64,000 nucleotides of DNA. It comes from Lysobacteraceae bacterium (GTDB taxonomy: Bacteria > Pseudomonadota > Gammaproteobacteria > Nitrococcales > AK92). Location of the stretch: positions 105,283 through 169,282 of the forward strand of contig JAAYIK010000035.1 in assembly GCA_012523465.1 (NCBI GenBank), written 5' to 3'. How positions within the stretch are numbered: position 1 is the stretch's first letter; each line of letters begins with the position of its first letter. Below the pieces are notes generated by a model. That model was not told where the DNA came from and ran no database searches. It worked only from the letters and a program-made list of their open reading frames with translations. Position numbers and translations under genes: made by a program. This document shows positions 32,976 through 43,901 of this stretch, piece after piece.

Positions 32976-33629
32976 CTACAGGCTGCTCCAGCTGGACTGC
33001 CGGCGCCAGCGGATGCGCGTTACGATGATGCCGGTCAGGAAGCCGCCGAAGACCACCAGCGCGCCGGTGACGAACCAGTCGCGTCGGCTGCGGTCGCGCA
33101 GCCGTAGCGTCTCGTTCTGTAGGCTCTCGATTTCCCGTTGCAGATCGACGATTTGCTTCTTGAGCTCCCGGTTTTCGTTGGCCAGCGTCAGGCCGCGGGC
33201 GGCCTCCTCCAGCTGCCGGCTCATGCGTTCGTTGGCGGTGGTAAGCTCCTTGATGCGAGCTTGGGCGGCGGACAGCTGGTCGTTGCCGGCCGCGAGGCTT
33301 TGTTTCAGCTCTGCCAGCTCCTGCTGGGTCCGCTCCAGGCGCTTGGTGACCGCCGCCAGCTGGTCGCGGGCGCTGGGAGTATCCATCAGGTGGCGCTCCA
33401 GCACCCAGCCTTGCAGCCCATCGCGAGTTTCGACCAGGAGCCAGCCGTCCTGCCCCGATTCGACCACCCGCACCGGCGTCCCGGGTTTCATCATGCGCAG
33501 GATCCGATGGCCGGTGGTGGGGCCGGTGCGCAGCGTGATTTCGGTCTGGTCGGTAATGTAGCGCGTCGTTTGGCTCCAGGCGGGCAGCGCAAGCAGGCAG
33601 AGGCTGAGAGCTAGAATCAATCGCTTCAC
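32976..33629 (-). CDS. SH3-domain membrane protein (YgiM-like)
   Basis: The 217-residue protein starts at a GTG (33629), because the frame upstream has no signal-peptide or family character. It has a signal peptide (residues 1-20, ending PAWS) and a bacterial SH3 domain (about 22-90, ITLRTGPTTGHRILRMMKPGTPVRVVES and GLQGWVLERHL). A long coiled coil (about 95-180) rich in L, E and Q follows. The C-terminus has a membrane helix (about 187-208) and a basic tail. This order matches E. coli YgiM (206 residues). The role is unknown, possibly cell-wall recognition in the periplasm. Confidence 0.85.
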   Translation of the reverse strand: MKRLILALSLCLLALPAWSQTTRYITDQTEITLRTGPTTGHRILRMMKPGTPVRVVESGQDGWLLVETRDGLQGWVLERHLMDTPSARDQLAAVTKRLERTQQELAELKQSLAAGNDQLSAAQARIKELTTANERMSRQLEEAARGLTLANENRELKKQIVDLQREIESLQNETLRLRDRSRRDWFVTGALVVFGGFLTGIIVTRIRWRRQSSWSSL

Positions 33630-33890
33630 GATGCGTATCCGTTTTCTGAGTCCGTGAACATGGCTGGCTGCCGTGGAGGGACGAAGGCGGCGCCAGCAGT
33701 TGGTGTCTATCAATGTAGACGACGGTAAAGCATTGTATGCCACGGCGCAGGCTGGAATCATCGATTCGTTCACGGCTGCGGGCCAGGACGGGTGTCGCCG
33801 GCTGGCAACGTTCGTGCTTGCGCCGCATGCTGTTGACTGCGGGCCAACCCCGCTGCAGGCTAGCTCCTCGCCCGATTCCAAGGATGTGAC

Positions 33891-34703
33891 ATGCTGCTTT
33901 ATCCCGAGATCGATCCGGTTGCGTTTCGGCTGGGTCCCCTGGCCGTGCATTGGTACGGGCTGATGTACGCGGTCGGCTTCGTCGCCGGCTGGTGGCTGGG
34001 GCGGCTGCGGGCGCGGCGGCCCGGAGCGCCGCTGACGCCTACGCAGGTGGATGACTTCCTGGTCTATGCCGCCCTCGGCGTGGTGCTGGGCGGGCGCATC
34101 GGCTACGTGCTGTTCTACAACCTCTCGGCTTTCCTGGACAATCCGCTGCTCATCTTTAAGCTCTGGGAGGGCGGCATGTCCTTCCATGGTGGTCTGCTAG
34201 GCGTGTTGACCGCGGCCTGGCTGTACGCCCGCAAGATCGGCAGCCGCTTCCTGGTGCTAACCGATTTCCTCGCGCCACTGACGCCCATCGGCCTCGGTGC
34301 TGGCCGCATTGGCAACTTCATCAACGGCGAATTATGGGGAGCGCCGACCGACCTGCCCTGGGGGATGGTGTATCTGCCCTTGGGCGGCATGCCGCGGCAT
34401 CCGTCGCAGTTGTATCAGGCCCTGCTGGAGGGGCTGGTGCTGTTCGTCATCCTGTGGTGGTTTTCCAGTCGGCCACGGCCACGGGCAGCCGTCTCGGGCC
34501 TGTTTCTGCTTTGCTATGGCAGCTTCCGCTTCCTGGTGGAATTCGTGCGCCTGCCCGATCCCCAGCTGGGTTACCTAGCGTTCGGCTGGGTCACCATGGG
34601 GCAGGTGCTGTCGCTGCCGATGATCGTGGGGGGCCTGGGCCTGCTGGCCTGGGCCTATGGACGTAACAACAAGGAGCGCGGCCGTCATGCGGCAATATCT
34701 TGA
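33891..34703 (+). CDS. lgt: prolipoprotein diacylglyceryl transferase
   Basis: The 270-residue inner-membrane enzyme transfers a diacylglyceryl group to the lipobox Cys of prolipoproteins. Seven hydrophobic segments are visible, together with [17 protein letters not shown] near the start and the active-site loop [24 protein letters not shown] precedes ATG 33891. It overlaps the thyA start by 17 bases, the same gene pair as in E. coli and many gammaproteobacteria. The DegQ-type protein at 42512 has a lipobox and would be one substrate. Confidence 0.95.
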   Translation: MLLYPEIDPVAFRLGPLAVHWYGLMYAVGFVAGWWLGRLRARRPGAPLTPTQVDDFLVYAALGVVLGGRIGYVLFYNLSAFLDNPLLIFKLWEGGMSFHGGLLGVLTAAWLYARKIGSRFLVLTDFLAPLTPIGLGAGRIGNFINGELWGAPTDLPWGMVYLPLGGMPRHPSQLYQALLEGLVLFVILWWFSSRPRPRAAVSGLFLLCYGSFRFLVEFVRLPDPQLGYLAFGWVTMGQVLSLPMIVGGLGLLAWAYGRNNKERGRHAAIS

Positions 34704-35481
34704 TTTGATGCGGCACGTGCGCGAGCACGGTGTCCGCAAGTCCGACCGCACGGGGACCGGCACCTTGTCGGTGTTCGGTCATCAGATGCGCTTTGATCTG
34801 AACGCGGGCTTTCCGCTGGTCACTACCAAAAAGCTGCACCTGAGGTCCATCATCCATGAGCTGCTGTGGTTCCTGCGTGGTGACAGCAACATCGCCTACC
34901 TGCGGGAGAACGGGGTGACCATCTGGGACGAGTGGGCCGATCTCCAGGGCGAACTGGGGCCGGTCTACGGCGTGCAGTGGCGTTCCTGGCCGACCGCTGA
35001 CGGCCGGCGCATTGACCAGCTCAGCCAGGTGGTCGCGGAGATCAAGCGCAACCCGGATTCGCGGCGACTGCTGGTGAGCGCCTGGAACGTCGGCGAGCTG
35101 GAGCGCATGGCGCTGGCGCCCTGCCACGTGCTGTTCCAGTTCTACGTCGCCGAGGGCAAGCTTTCTTGCCATCTCTATCAGCGCAGCGCCGACATCTTCC
35201 TCGGCCTGCCCTTCAACATCGCGTCGTATGCCCTGCTCACCATGATGGTGGCGCAGGTCTGCGGGTTGCAGCCGGGTGAGCTGGTGCACAGCATCGGCGA
35301 TGCCCATCTCTACCTCAATCATCTGGAGCAGGCCGACCTGCAGCTGACCCGCGAGCCTTATCCGCTGCCGACCATGCGGCTCAATCCCGAGGTCAGGGAC
35401 TTGTTCGCCTTCCGCTACGAGGACTTCGAGCTGCAGAACTACCAGGCCCACCCGCACATCAAGGCGCCGGTCGCCGTGTAA
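34687..35481 (+). CDS. thyA: thymidylate synthase
   Basis: The 264-residue enzyme makes dTMP from dUMP with methylene-tetrahydrofolate. It exactly matches the E. coli length. The catalytic Cys lies in the [17 protein letters not shown] segment (near residue 146), and RRLLVSAWN and the following [18 protein letters not shown] are the dUMP-binding signatures. ATG 34687 has AAGGAG upstream and lies within the end of lgt, so the two genes are translationally coupled. An in-frame ATG at 34657 would add 10 unconserved residues. Confidence 0.96.
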   Translation: MRQYLDLMRHVREHGVRKSDRTGTGTLSVFGHQMRFDLNAGFPLVTTKKLHLRSIIHELLWFLRGDSNIAYLRENGVTIWDEWADLQGELGPVYGVQWRSWPTADGRRIDQLSQVVAEIKRNPDSRRLLVSAWNVGELERMALAPCHVLFQFYVAEGKLSCHLYQRSADIFLGLPFNIASYALLTMMVAQVCGLQPGELVHSIGDAHLYLNHLEQADLQLTREPYPLPTMRLNPEVRDLFAFRYEDFELQNYQAHPHIKAPVAV

Positions 35482-35589
35482 ACTGGGTAGAACTTTTGTC
35501 CGCGGCGCAGGGGAGAGGGGAGCCGGTCGGCTCCGGGCAGCGCCCTTGCACCTTCGTCAATGCAGATCGCGCCAAGCGTAGGAGTCGTC

Positions 35590-36759
35590 ATGGTATCCCC
35601 ACCGGATCTGCGCGAGATGATCGCGCGCCTCATCGCAATCCCTTCCATCAGCAGCGTCAATCCGGAGGAGGACCAGGCGAATCGGCCTGTGGTGGATCAG
35701 CTGGCTGAATGGCTGAGCGGGATGGGATTCGCGGTCGAGATCCAGGAGCTGCCGGAGGCGCCCGGCAAGGCCAACCTCATCGCCACCCTGGGACGCGGTG
35801 AGGGTGGTCTGGTGTTGGCCGGCCATACCGATACCGTGCCTTTCGACCAGGGCCGCTGGGATTCCGACCCGTTCCGGCTGTGCGAGCGGGACGACAAGCT
35901 GTATGGGCTGGGCACCAGCGACATGAAGGCCTTCCTGGCCCTGGCGATAGAGGCGGCGCGCGGCCTGCGGGCGCAGGACCTCAAGCAGCCGTTGATCCTG
36001 CTTGCCACCGCTGACGAGGAAAGCGGAATGAGCGGGGCTCGGGCCTTGCTGGAAGCGGGCCGCCCGCGCGGGCGCCATGCCGTCATCGGCGAGCCTACCA
36101 ACCTGGTGCCCGTGCGCATGCACAAGGGCGTGATGATGGAGTCGGTCCGCGTCATAGGCCGTTCCGGTCATTCCAGCGACCCGGCGCTGGGGTTGAACGC
36201 CCTGGACGGCATGGCCGCGGTGCTCGATGCGCTCTTGCGCTGGCGCGATGAGCTGCGGCAGCGCTACCGCAACGCCGCCTTCCACGTCCCCGAACCCACG
36301 CTCAACTTGGGCCGTATCTGCGGCGGCGACAACCCCAACCGCATCTGTCCCGAGGTGGAGCTGCAGCTGGACATTCGGCCGTTGCCGGGCATGTCGCTGG
36401 CGGAGCTGCGCGACGAGCTGGAGCGACGGGTGCGTCAGGCGCTGGGCGAGCGCCCGTGGGGCGTCGAGCTCAAGCCGCTGTTCCCGGGCGTGGAGCCGCT
36501 GGAGACCCCGGCTACCGCCCCCATCGTGCAGGCCGCCGAACGGCTCACCGGCACCAGCGCCATGGCGGCGGCCTTCGGCACCGAGGCGCCATACCTGCAG
36601 ACGCTGGGCGCCGATGTGGTGGTGCTTGGGCCGGGCGATATTGCCCAAGCGCATCAGCCGAACGAATATCTGCGCATGGATCGGCTTACGCCGACGGTGG
36701 ATCTGCTGCGGCAACTGATCAAGGATTTCTGCGTGAATCCCACAGAGGCGGCTGAATGA
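35590..36759 (+). CDS. argE: acetylornithine deacetylase
   Basis: The 389-residue M20 zinc hydrolase removes the acetyl group from N-acetylornithine in arginine synthesis. Metal-site segments are LAGHTDTVPFDQ (His and Asp), LYGLGTSDMKAFLAL (bridging Asp), TADEESGMSGA (catalytic Glu) and a C-terminal AQAHQPNEYL His. ATG 35590 has AGGAG upstream; an ATG at 35560 lacks one. The gene overlaps argA by 4 bases. Related M20 enzymes (DapE, succinyl-diaminopimelate desuccinylase) have similar motifs, but adjacency to argA favours ArgE. Confidence 0.93.
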   Translation: MVSPPDLREMIARLIAIPSISSVNPEEDQANRPVVDQLAEWLSGMGFAVEIQELPEAPGKANLIATLGRGEGGLVLAGHTDTVPFDQGRWDSDPFRLCERDDKLYGLGTSDMKAFLALAIEAARGLRAQDLKQPLILLATADEESGMSGARALLEAGRPRGRHAVIGEPTNLVPVRMHKGVMMESVRVIGRSGHSSDPALGLNALDGMAAVLDALLRWRDELRQRYRNAAFHVPEPTLNLGRICGGDNPNRICPEVELQLDIRPLPGMSLAELRDELERRVRQALGERPWGVELKPLFPGVEPLETPATAPIVQAAERLTGTSAMAAAFGTEAPYLQTLGADVVVLGPGDIAQAHQPNEYLRMDRLTPTVDLLRQLIKDFCVNPTEAAE

Positions 36760-38078
36760 CCCCGGAAGAAAGTGCCCAGTTCGTTGGCTGGTTTCGCCAA
36801 AGCTCGCCTTACATCAATGCCCACCGCGAGCGGACCTTCGTGATCGGGTTCGGCGGCGAGGTGGTGGCCGATGCCTCCTTCCCCCACCTGATCCATGACC
36901 TTGCGCTGCTCTCCAGCCTGGGCGTGCGCCTGGTGCTGGTGCCCGGCGCGCGGCCGCAGGTGGAGGAGAGGCTGCGCGAGCGGGGCGCCGAGATCCGCTA
37001 TGTCAACGGACTGCGGCTGACCGACGCCGCGGCCCTGCAGTGCGTCAAGGAGGCGGTGGGCTGCGTGCGCCTGGAGATCGAGGCGCTGCTGTCCATGGGG
37101 CTTGCCAATTCGCCCATGGCCGGCTACCGGATCCGGGTCGCGTCGGGCAATTTCGTCACCGCCCGCCCGCTGGGAGTACGCGACGGCGTTGACTACGAGC
37201 ACACCGGCGAGGTGCGCCGGGTGGATGTCGAGGGCATACGCGAGCGACTGCAGCGCGGGGACGTGGTGTTGGTCTCTCCCCTGGGCTATTCCCCCACCGG
37301 CGAGATCTTCAATCTGAACGCCGAGGATGTCGCCTTTGCCGTGGCTCGGGAGCTGCAGGCGGATAAGCTGCTGTTCCTGGTGGACGATGCGCCGCTGCAG
37401 GACAGTGCCGGCAATCCGCTGCGGGAACTGACCGTGCAGGAGGCCAACGACTACCTGCAGGCGCATGCCGACCGTCTGCCCGAGTCCATGGCCCGCCTGC
37501 TGGCTGGCGGCATCGACGTCTGCCGCCGCGGCGTGCGCCGGGTGCATTTGCTCGACCGTCGGCAGGACGGCGCGCTGCTGCTGGAGCTGTTCACGCGCGA
37601 CGGTGTGGGCACGCTGCTCATGGCCCAGTCGTTCGAGAACGTGCGGCCGGCGGTGATCGACGATGTCGGCGGCATCCTGCGCCTGATCCAGCCGCTGGAA
37701 GAAGAGGGCGTGCTGGTGCGCCGCTCCCGCGAGCTTCTGGAGAACGAGATTGGCCACTTCACCGTGATCGAGCGCGACGGCGCCATCATCGCCTGCGCCG
37801 CGCTCTACCCGCATCCGGGCGAGGGCATGGGTGAGATCGCCTGCGTCGCCGTGCACCCCGACTACCGCCGCGGTGGCCGCGCCGACATGCTGCTGCAGAG
37901 GCTCGAGCGGCAGGCGCGAGGCCTGGGGCTGACGCGCGTCTTCGTGCTCACTACCCACACTGCGCACTGGTTCCAGGAGCGCGGCTTTGTGCCGGCACCG
38001 CTGGAGGCGCTGCCGGTGGCTCGGCGCAAGCTCTACAACTACAAGCGCAATTCCAAGGTGTTCGTGAAGGAGCTGTGA
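36756..38078 (+). CDS. argA: N-acetylglutamate synthase (amino-acid kinase plus GNAT)
   Basis: The 440-residue enzyme makes N-acetylglutamate from glutamate and acetyl-CoA, the first arginine-synthesis step. Residues 1-290 are an amino-acid-kinase-like domain (FVIGFGGEVV, LVLVPGARPQVEERL). Residues 295-440 are a GNAT acetyltransferase with EIACVAVHPDYRRGGRADMLLQRLERQA as the acetyl-CoA-binding motif. Length and architecture match E. coli ArgA (443). Its ATG overlaps the argE stop (ATGA). Transcription probably ends at the hairpin 38075-38101. Confidence 0.95.
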   Translation: MTPEESAQFVGWFRQSSPYINAHRERTFVIGFGGEVVADASFPHLIHDLALLSSLGVRLVLVPGARPQVEERLRERGAEIRYVNGLRLTDAAALQCVKEAVGCVRLEIEALLSMGLANSPMAGYRIRVASGNFVTARPLGVRDGVDYEHTGEVRRVDVEGIRERLQRGDVVLVSPLGYSPTGEIFNLNAEDVAFAVARELQADKLLFLVDDAPLQDSAGNPLRELTVQEANDYLQAHADRLPESMARLLAGGIDVCRRGVRRVHLLDRRQDGALLLELFTRDGVGTLLMAQSFENVRPAVIDDVGGILRLIQPLEEEGVLVRRSRELLENEIGHFTVIERDGAIIACAALYPHPGEGMGEIACVAVHPDYRRGGRADMLLQRLERQARGLGLTRVFVLTTHTAHWFQERGFVPAPLEALPVARRKLYNYKRNSKVFVKEL

Positions 38079-38101
38079 GCCGCGCCGGTGGCGCAGCTCA
38101 C
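38075..38101. terminator. hairpin between convergent argA and ilvD
   Basis: GTGAGC-C-GCGCC (38075-38086) and GGCGC-A-GCTCAC (38090-38101) form an 11-bp stem with one internal mismatch and a GGT loop. It includes the argA stop codon and lies 5 bases from the ilvD stop on the other strand. Likely a bidirectional terminator. Confidence 0.65.
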
Positions 38102-38106
38102 GGGCT

Positions 38107-39957
38107 TCAGTCGAGCTGCGACAGGTCGCGGACCGCGCCCATGTCGGCGCTGGTGGCGAGCTTGGCGTAGGCCTTGAGGGCCGCGCTCACGCGGCGCTGG
38201 CGCTGCTCGGCGGGTTTCCAGGCAGCGCTGCCCTTGGCCTCCATGGCTTCGCGCCGCCGGGCCAGCTCCTCATCCGAGATCATGATCTCGATCTCCCGCT
38301 TGGGGATGTCAATGCGGATGCGGTCGCCCGGTTCGATGAGGGCGATGTTGCCGCGCTCGGCCGCCTCCGGCGACACGTGGCCGATGGACAGGCCCGAGGT
38401 GCCGCCGGAGAAGCGGCCGTCGGTGATGAGCGCGCAGGCCTTACCCAGTCCCTTGGACTTCAGGTAGCTGGTGGGATACAGCATTTCCTGCATGCCGGGG
38501 CCGCCGCGCGGGCCTTCGTAGCGGATGATGACCACGTCGCCCGGCTTGACCTTGCCGCCGAGTATGCCTTCCACTGCCGATTCCTGGCTCTCGAAGATGA
38601 CCGCCGGCCCCTCGAAGGTGAGGATGCTCTCGTCCACGCCGGCGGTCTTGACGATGCAGCCGCGTGGTGCGAGGTTGCCGTACAGCACGGCGAGCCCCCC
38701 GTCTTTGCTGTAGGCGTGCTCGATGTCGCGGATGCAGCCGTTGGCGCGGTCCAGGTCCAGGGTCGGATAGCGGCTGGATTGGCTGAAGGCTTTCTGGGTC
38801 GGGATGCCGCCGGGACCGGCGCGGTAGAACGTGAGCACTGACTCGTCCTTAGTGCGCCGGACGTCCCAGCGCTCTAGCGCTTCGGCTAGGGTCTGGGAGT
38901 GGATGGTCGGCACGTCAGTATGCAACAGTCCCGCGCGCTCGAGCTCGCCCAGGATGCCCATCACGCCGCCGGCGCGATGGACGTCTTCCATGTGATAGAA
39001 GGCCGTGGCCGGTGCCACCTTGCAGAGATGCGGTACCTTGCGTGACAGGCGGTCGATGTCGGCCATGGTGAAGTCCACCTCGGCCTCGCGGGCCGCCGCC
39101 AGCAGGTGCAGCACGGTGTTGGTGGAGCCGCCCATGGCGATGTCCAGGCACATGGCGTTCTCGAAGGCCTTACGGTTGGCGATGCTGCGCGGCAGCACGC
39201 TGTCGTCGTCCTGCTCGTAGTAGCGCCTGGCCAGCTCGACGATGAGGCGACCGGCCTGGCGGAACAGCTGCTCGCGATCGGCGTGGGTGGCCACCAGCGA
39301 GCCGTTACCGGGCAGGCTGAGCCCCAGGGCCTCGGTCAGGCAGTTCATGGAGTTGGCGGTGAACATGCCCGAGCAGGAGCCGCAGGTCGGACAGGCCGAG
39401 CGCTCGATGCGGGCGACGTCCTCGTCGGAAACGTTGTCGTCGGCGGCATGGACCATAGCGTCCACCAGATCCAGCGCCACGTCCTTGCCGGCCAACTTGG
39501 TCTTGCCGGCTTCCATCGGGCCGCCGGAGACGAACACCACCGGGATGTTGAGGCGCAACGCCGCCATCAGCATGCCGGGGGTAATCTTGTCGCAGTTGGA
39601 GATGCACACCAGGGCGTCGGCGCAGTGGGCGTTGACCATGTACTCGACACTGTCGGCGATGATGTCGCGCGACGGCAGCGAGTAGAGCATGCCGTCGTGG
39701 CCCATGGCGATGCCGTCGTCGACGGCGATGGTGTTGAATTCCTTGCCCACGCCGCCGGCTTTCTCGATCTCCTCGATCACCAGCTGGCCCAGGTCCTTGA
39801 GGTGGACGTGGCCGGGAACGAACTGGGTGAAGGAGTTGGCGACGGCAATGATCGGCTTGCCGAAGTCGTCGTCTTTCATGCCGGTGGCGCGCCACAGGGC
39901 GCGGGCACCGGCCATGTTGCGACCAAAGGTCGAAGTACGGGAGCGATACGCTGGCAT
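38107..39957 (-). CDS. ilvD: dihydroxy-acid dehydratase
   Basis: The 616-residue iron-sulfur enzyme is used in valine, leucine and isoleucine synthesis. Its length equals E. coli IlvD. The first residues [27 protein letters not shown] match the family N-terminus, which fixes the start at 39957 (GAGGACCC upstream) rather than at in-frame codons at 39972 or 39993. Cluster and metal motifs are [10 protein letters not shown] and [19 protein letters not shown]. It faces tmcA across a 261-base divergent gap. Confidence 0.96.
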   Translation of the reverse strand: MPAYRSRTSTFGRNMAGARALWRATGMKDDDFGKPIIAVANSFTQFVPGHVHLKDLGQLVIEEIEKAGGVGKEFNTIAVDDGIAMGHDGMLYSLPSRDIIADSVEYMVNAHCADALVCISNCDKITPGMLMAALRLNIPVVFVSGGPMEAGKTKLAGKDVALDLVDAMVHAADDNVSDEDVARIERSACPTCGSCSGMFTANSMNCLTEALGLSLPGNGSLVATHADREQLFRQAGRLIVELARRYYEQDDDSVLPRSIANRKAFENAMCLDIAMGGSTNTVLHLLAAAREAEVDFTMADIDRLSRKVPHLCKVAPATAFYHMEDVHRAGGVMGILGELERAGLLHTDVPTIHSQTLAEALERWDVRRTKDESVLTFYRAGPGGIPTQKAFSQSSRYPTLDLDRANGCIRDIEHAYSKDGGLAVLYGNLAPRGCIVKTAGVDESILTFEGPAVIFESQESAVEGILGGKVKPGDVVIIRYEGPRGGPGMQEMLYPTSYLKSKGLGKACALITDGRFSGGTSGLSIGHVSPEAAERGNIALIEPGDRIRIDIPKREIEIMISDEELARRREAMEAKGSAAWKPAEQRQRRVSAALKAYAKLATSADMGAVRDLSQLD

Positions 39958-40042
39958 GTTTTGGGTCCTCATCACAGCGCGACAATCCGTCAAAGCGGAT
40001 TGCGCCGGCGCGATTGGTTGGCGATTGCAAGAAACCTGCGCG

Positions 40043-40065
40043 GGCTGCCGGCAGCCGGAATTCCG
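40043..40065. promoter_or_regulatory. two adjacent palindromes in the ilvD/tmcA gap
   Basis: GGCTGCCGGCAGCC (40043-40056) and CGGAATTCCG (40056-40065) are perfect palindromes sharing one base. They lie between the divergent ilvD and tmcA starts and could be an operator, or a simple leader hairpin of ilvD. No known operator matches. Confidence 0.3.
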
Positions 40066-40218
40066 CGCCAGCCCGATCGCCTTGCGAGGCTAGCACAACA
40101 TTGCGGCTCGGCGCATGGACCTGGGTCGCCGGAGCGCAAGGTCGTCGCCGAGCGAGCGCTGGCAGCGGCTGTCGTATCATGCGCGTCAGGGCCGGTGTCG
40201 GCAGGAGCTGCGCGAGCA

Positions 40219-42447
40219 ATGACAGTGACAACGGATAACGGCAAACGATGGGCATGGTGCCAGGGGGGCATAGGACAGGCGGCGCGGCAGCTGCTGGTGC
40301 AGGCGGCAGCCAGCCGGCAGCGCCGGGTGCTGCTGCTGGCGGGGGCGCGGGACTGGGTGCGGGCTGGAGCGGACGAGATCCTGGCCGCGGTTGGCCAGCC
40401 TGTGGAGAGTGCCTGGCTGGGCGCGGAGGCGCCGGCAGGTATGACGGCCGTCGTGGCCGGCAAGGTCTCGCGGCTGTTGGGCCAGGAGCTGCGGTTGCTG
40501 GTGGTCGATGCCTACGCCGGCTTTGATCCGGATGCGGTGGGAGCGGCCATCGGCGCACTGGTCGGCGGCGGGTTGCTAGTGCTGCTGACACCGCCGCTGG
40601 CGCGCTGGGAACGGTACCCTGACCCGGAGCATGCCCGGATTGCGGTGGCGCCGCACGGCCCCGAGGCGGTGACGGGCCGTTTCCTGCGCCGCCTGGCACG
40701 GCTGCTGGCGGAAGCCCCGCCGGAAGAGGTCTATCGTGTGGAACAGGATAGACCGCTGCCGCCGCTGCCAGGCACGCTCGCAGCGCCGCCGCCGGCGGCG
40801 CTGCCCCCTTATGCCAGCGAGGAGCAGCGCCAGGCCGTGGAGGCGCTGCTGCGGGTTGCCACCGGCCGCGTCCGCCGGCCGGTGGTGCTGATCGCCGATC
40901 GCGGCCGGGGCAAGTCCGCCGCTTTGGGACTGGCGGCGGCCCGGTTGCTGGCGGCAGGCACGATGCGCATCGCGCTGACTGGGCCGCGGCTGGAGGCGGT
41001 GCGTGCGGTCTTCGAGCATGCTGTCCGCCAGCTGCCGCAGGCCAGGTTGCGCCCCGGCCAGCTGGAAAGCGGACAGGGCAAGCTATGGTTCGTGCCGCCG
41101 GACGCGCTGGCCAGCGAGCGACCGGCGGCTGACCTGCTGCTGGTGGACGAAGCGGCGGCGATTCCGGTGCCGCTGCTGCTGCGGTTGCTGCAGCACTATC
41201 CGCGGGTCGCCTTCACCACCACGGTGCACGGTTACGAGGGTACCGGACGCGGCTTCCTGTTGCGCTTCCTGCGCGCCTTGGCGGCGCGGACGCCGGAGCG
41301 GCGCCTGCTGCGGCTGGAGACACCGGTGCGCTGGGCGCCGCATGATCCGCTGGAGCGGCTCTCCTTCCGCCTGCTGCTGCTAGACGCTGAGGCCGCGCCG
41401 GACCGGGCGGCGGCTGCGGCCAGGCCCGACAGCATCCGCCTGGAGTGGCTGGATCGGGACGCGCTGGTGGAGGACGAGGCGCTGCTATCAGAGCTGTTCG
41501 GCCTGCTGCTGCAGGCCCACTACCGGACCCGTCCCTTCGATCTGCGCCATCTGCTCGATGGGCCCAACGTCGAAATCCTGGTGCAGCGGCAGGGGCCGCA
41601 TGTGGTCGGCGCCGCCCTGCTGGCGCGGGAGGGCGGCCTGCAGCCGGCGCGCGCTGCCGCGGTCCAGCGCGGCGAGCGCCGGTTGCGGGGACATTTGCTG
41701 CCGCAGTCGCTGGCCTTCCACCTGGGGCTGGCCGAGGGCGCTGCACTGCGCTGCGTGCGCATCATGCGCTTGGCGGTGCATCCGGCCTGCCGCCAGCGGG
41801 GCCTGGGCCGCAGCCTGCTGGCCGCGGTGGCGGCACGGGCAAAAGCCGGCGGCTGGGATGCGGTCGGCTCCAGCTTTGGCGGCGATGCAGAACTGCTGCG
41901 CTTCTGGCAGCGCTGCGGCTTCCAGCCGGTTCGGGTCGGCATGACCCGCGGCAGCAGAAGCGGCGAGCATGCCCTGCTGGTGCTGCAGGCCCTGAGCCCG
42001 CTGGGCCAAAGCCTCCTGGCCTCAGCTCGCCGGCAGTTTTTGCGCGATCTGCCGGCGCAGCTGGCCCAGCCGCTGCGCGACCTGGATCCCGAGCTGGCGG
42101 TTCTGCTGCTGCCGGACGATGCGACCGCTGCCGCTCTCGACGCCGATGACTGCCGGCAGCTGGTCGCGTTCGCCCATGGTCGGCGCAGCTACGGCGACAG
42201 CCTCGGCGCGCTGCAGCGGCTGGTGCTGGCAGCCGGAGCGGCACTGGCCGGTCTTTCTGCCGCTCAGCGCCGGCTGCTGCTGGCCAAGGTGATGCAGGGA
42301 CGTGACTGGTCCGAGGTGGCGGAGCTTGGGAGCTGGCCGGGCCGGGCGGCGGCGGAGGAGGCGCTGCGCCAGGCGGTGAGGCAATTGCTGCAGCAGGGAG
42401 GCTTGTCCCCGCCGGCGAACGGCTTTCCTGGCGCATCAATGGTTTGA
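40219..42447 (+). CDS. tmcA: tRNA(Met) cytidine acetyltransferase
   Basis: The 742-residue enzyme acetylates the wobble cytidine of elongator tRNA-Met. The helicase/ATPase part (about residues 1-430) has [17 protein letters not shown] (Walker A) and [15 protein letters not shown] (Walker B). The GNAT part has [30 protein letters not shown]. It is about 70 residues longer than E. coli TmcA (671), with Ala/Leu/Arg-rich insertions. AGGAG precedes ATG 40219; an open frame continues upstream over ilvD but is antisense and unconserved. degQ follows 64 bases downstream. Confidence 0.92.
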   Translation: MTVTTDNGKRWAWCQGGIGQAARQLLVQAAASRQRRVLLLAGARDWVRAGADEILAAVGQPVESAWLGAEAPAGMTAVVAGKVSRLLGQELRLLVVDAYAGFDPDAVGAAIGALVGGGLLVLLTPPLARWERYPDPEHARIAVAPHGPEAVTGRFLRRLARLLAEAPPEEVYRVEQDRPLPPLPGTLAAPPPAALPPYASEEQRQAVEALLRVATGRVRRPVVLIADRGRGKSAALGLAAARLLAAGTMRIALTGPRLEAVRAVFEHAVRQLPQARLRPGQLESGQGKLWFVPPDALASERPAADLLLVDEAAAIPVPLLLRLLQHYPRVAFTTTVHGYEGTGRGFLLRFLRALAARTPERRLLRLETPVRWAPHDPLERLSFRLLLLDAEAAPDRAAAAARPDSIRLEWLDRDALVEDEALLSELFGLLLQAHYRTRPFDLRHLLDGPNVEILVQRQGPHVVGAALLAREGGLQPARAAAVQRGERRLRGHLLPQSLAFHLGLAEGAALRCVRIMRLAVHPACRQRGLGRSLLAAVAARAKAGGWDAVGSSFGGDAELLRFWQRCGFQPVRVGMTRGSRSGEHALLVLQALSPLGQSLLASARRQFLRDLPAQLAQPLRDLDPELAVLLLPDDATAAALDADDCRQLVAFAHGRRSYGDSLGALQRLVLAAGAALAGLSAAQRRLLLAKVMQGRDWSEVAELGSWPGRAAAEEALRQAVRQLLQQGGLSPPANGFPGASMV

Positions 42448-42511
42448 GTTGCCTGCTCGGCGGCCATATTACCGCTTGCCAGGGTGGCTTGGCCGAGACG
42501 AGGAGGAACCG

Positions 42512-43885
42512 ATGCGCCGACCCATTGCCGTGGCGGTGCTGACGCTGGCATTGGCGGCCTGCGCTGGCCATGCGGCGCCGCTTGCCATTGCTTCCGGCAG
42601 CCAGCAGGGCCCTGCCGAGACCATGCCCAGCCTGGCTCCCATGCTGGAGCGTGTGCTGCCGGCAGTGGTTAGCATCGCGGTGCGCGGCACCGTGGCCATG
42701 GAGCAGAATCCGCTGCTGCAGGATCCGTTTTTCCGCCGCTTTTTCGGTTCCCCCGATCTGCCGCAGGAGCGCGCCTTTGAGGCTATCGGCTCCGGAGTGA
42801 TCGTCGATGCTGCGCAGGGCATCGTGATCACCAATGCCCATATCGTCGAGGATGCCGACGAGCTGACCGTGACCTTGGGCACGGGAGAGCAGCTGGCGGC
42901 GACCAAGCTCGGCGCCGACCCAGAAACCGACATCGCCGTGCTGAAGGTAGAAACCGACGGCGTCGAGCTGACCGCGCTGCCGCTGGGCGACTCTAGCAAG
43001 CTGCGGGTGGGCGACATCGTGGTCGCCGTCGGCAACCCCTTCGGGCTGGAGCAGACCGCCACCTCCGGCATCGTCAGCGCGCTGGGACGCACCGGCCTCG
43101 GCATCGAGGGCTACGAGGACTTCATCCAGACCGACGCCTCCATCAACCCCGGCAACTCTGGCGGCGCGCTGGTCAACCTCCGTGGGGAGCTGGTCGGCAT
43201 CAACACCGCCATCCTCGCCCCCAGCGGCGGCAACATCGGCATCGGCTTCGCCATCCCGGTCGCCATCGTGCAGGGGGTGATGACGCAGCTGGTCGAGCAC
43301 GGTGAGGTGCGGCGCGGGCAACTGGGAGTGGTGGTGCAGGATCTCACCCCGGCCCTGGCGGAGGCACTGGGAGCCCAGGCTAGGGAAGGCGCCGTGGTAA
43401 CCCAGGTGCTAGCGGGGTCGCCGGCGGAGCAGGCCGGCATCCGGGTGGGCGATGTCATTGTCAGCGTCGACGGCCAGGCGATACGCAACAGCAGCGAGCT
43501 GCGCAACCGGATCGGCCTGATGGCCATCGATCAGCAGGTCACCCTCGGCATCCAGCGCGACGGCAAGCCGCTTACCGTCACTCCGACCCTGGCCAGGGCG
43601 CAGCAACGGCAAATCGACGGCGGCCAGATGGACAAGCGGCTGGCGGGAGCGCTGTTCGAGGCCGCCACGGGACGGCCGCAAGAGGGATTGGTGGCCGTTG
43701 CCGAAGTGGCCCCGGGCAGTCCAGCCTACCAGCTCGGGCTGCGGCCGGGCGATCGCATCACCAGCGTCAATCGGCGCCAGGTGGAGAACCTGGAGCAGTT
43801 CGGCCAGCTGGTGAAGCAGGCGGGCGATACCATCCTGTTGGGCGTCAACCGCCGTGGAACGCCGTTGCTGCTGGCGGTCCAATGA
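42512..43885 (+). CDS. degQ: DegQ/DegP-type serine protease, possibly lipid-anchored
   Basis: The 457-residue periplasmic protease has a trypsin-like domain with the HtrA triad: His in VITNAHIV, Asp in [10 protein letters not shown], Ser in [10 protein letters not shown]. Two PDZ domains follow, about residues 260-350 and 370-455. It degrades misfolded envelope proteins. GAGGAGGAACCG precedes ATG 42512. The signal region has an LAAC sequence at residues 14-17, a plausible lipobox, so the mature protein may be anchored to a membrane rather than soluble; the residue after Cys is Ala, which would favour the outer membrane. It is probably transcribed with tmcA. Confidence 0.92.
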   Translation: MRRPIAVAVLTLALAACAGHAAPLAIASGSQQGPAETMPSLAPMLERVLPAVVSIAVRGTVAMEQNPLLQDPFFRRFFGSPDLPQERAFEAIGSGVIVDAAQGIVITNAHIVEDADELTVTLGTGEQLAATKLGADPETDIAVLKVETDGVELTALPLGDSSKLRVGDIVVAVGNPFGLEQTATSGIVSALGRTGLGIEGYEDFIQTDASINPGNSGGALVNLRGELVGINTAILAPSGGNIGIGFAIPVAIVQGVMTQLVEHGEVRRGQLGVVVQDLTPALAEALGAQAREGAVVTQVLAGSPAEQAGIRVGDVIVSVDGQAIRNSSELRNRIGLMAIDQQVTLGIQRDGKPLTVTPTLARAQQRQIDGGQMDKRLAGALFEAATGRPQEGLVAVAEVAPGSPAYQLGLRPGDRITSVNRRQVENLEQFGQLVKQAGDTILLGVNRRGTPLLLAVQ

Positions 43886-43901
43886 GCGTCGGGGCGACGT
43901 C

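Noticed and set aside
39106..40218. Long open frame upstream of and in frame with tmcA
   Set aside because: It runs antisense over ilvD, which is a full-length match to its family. GC-rich third positions create long shadow frames here; tmcA has its own ribosome site at 40219.
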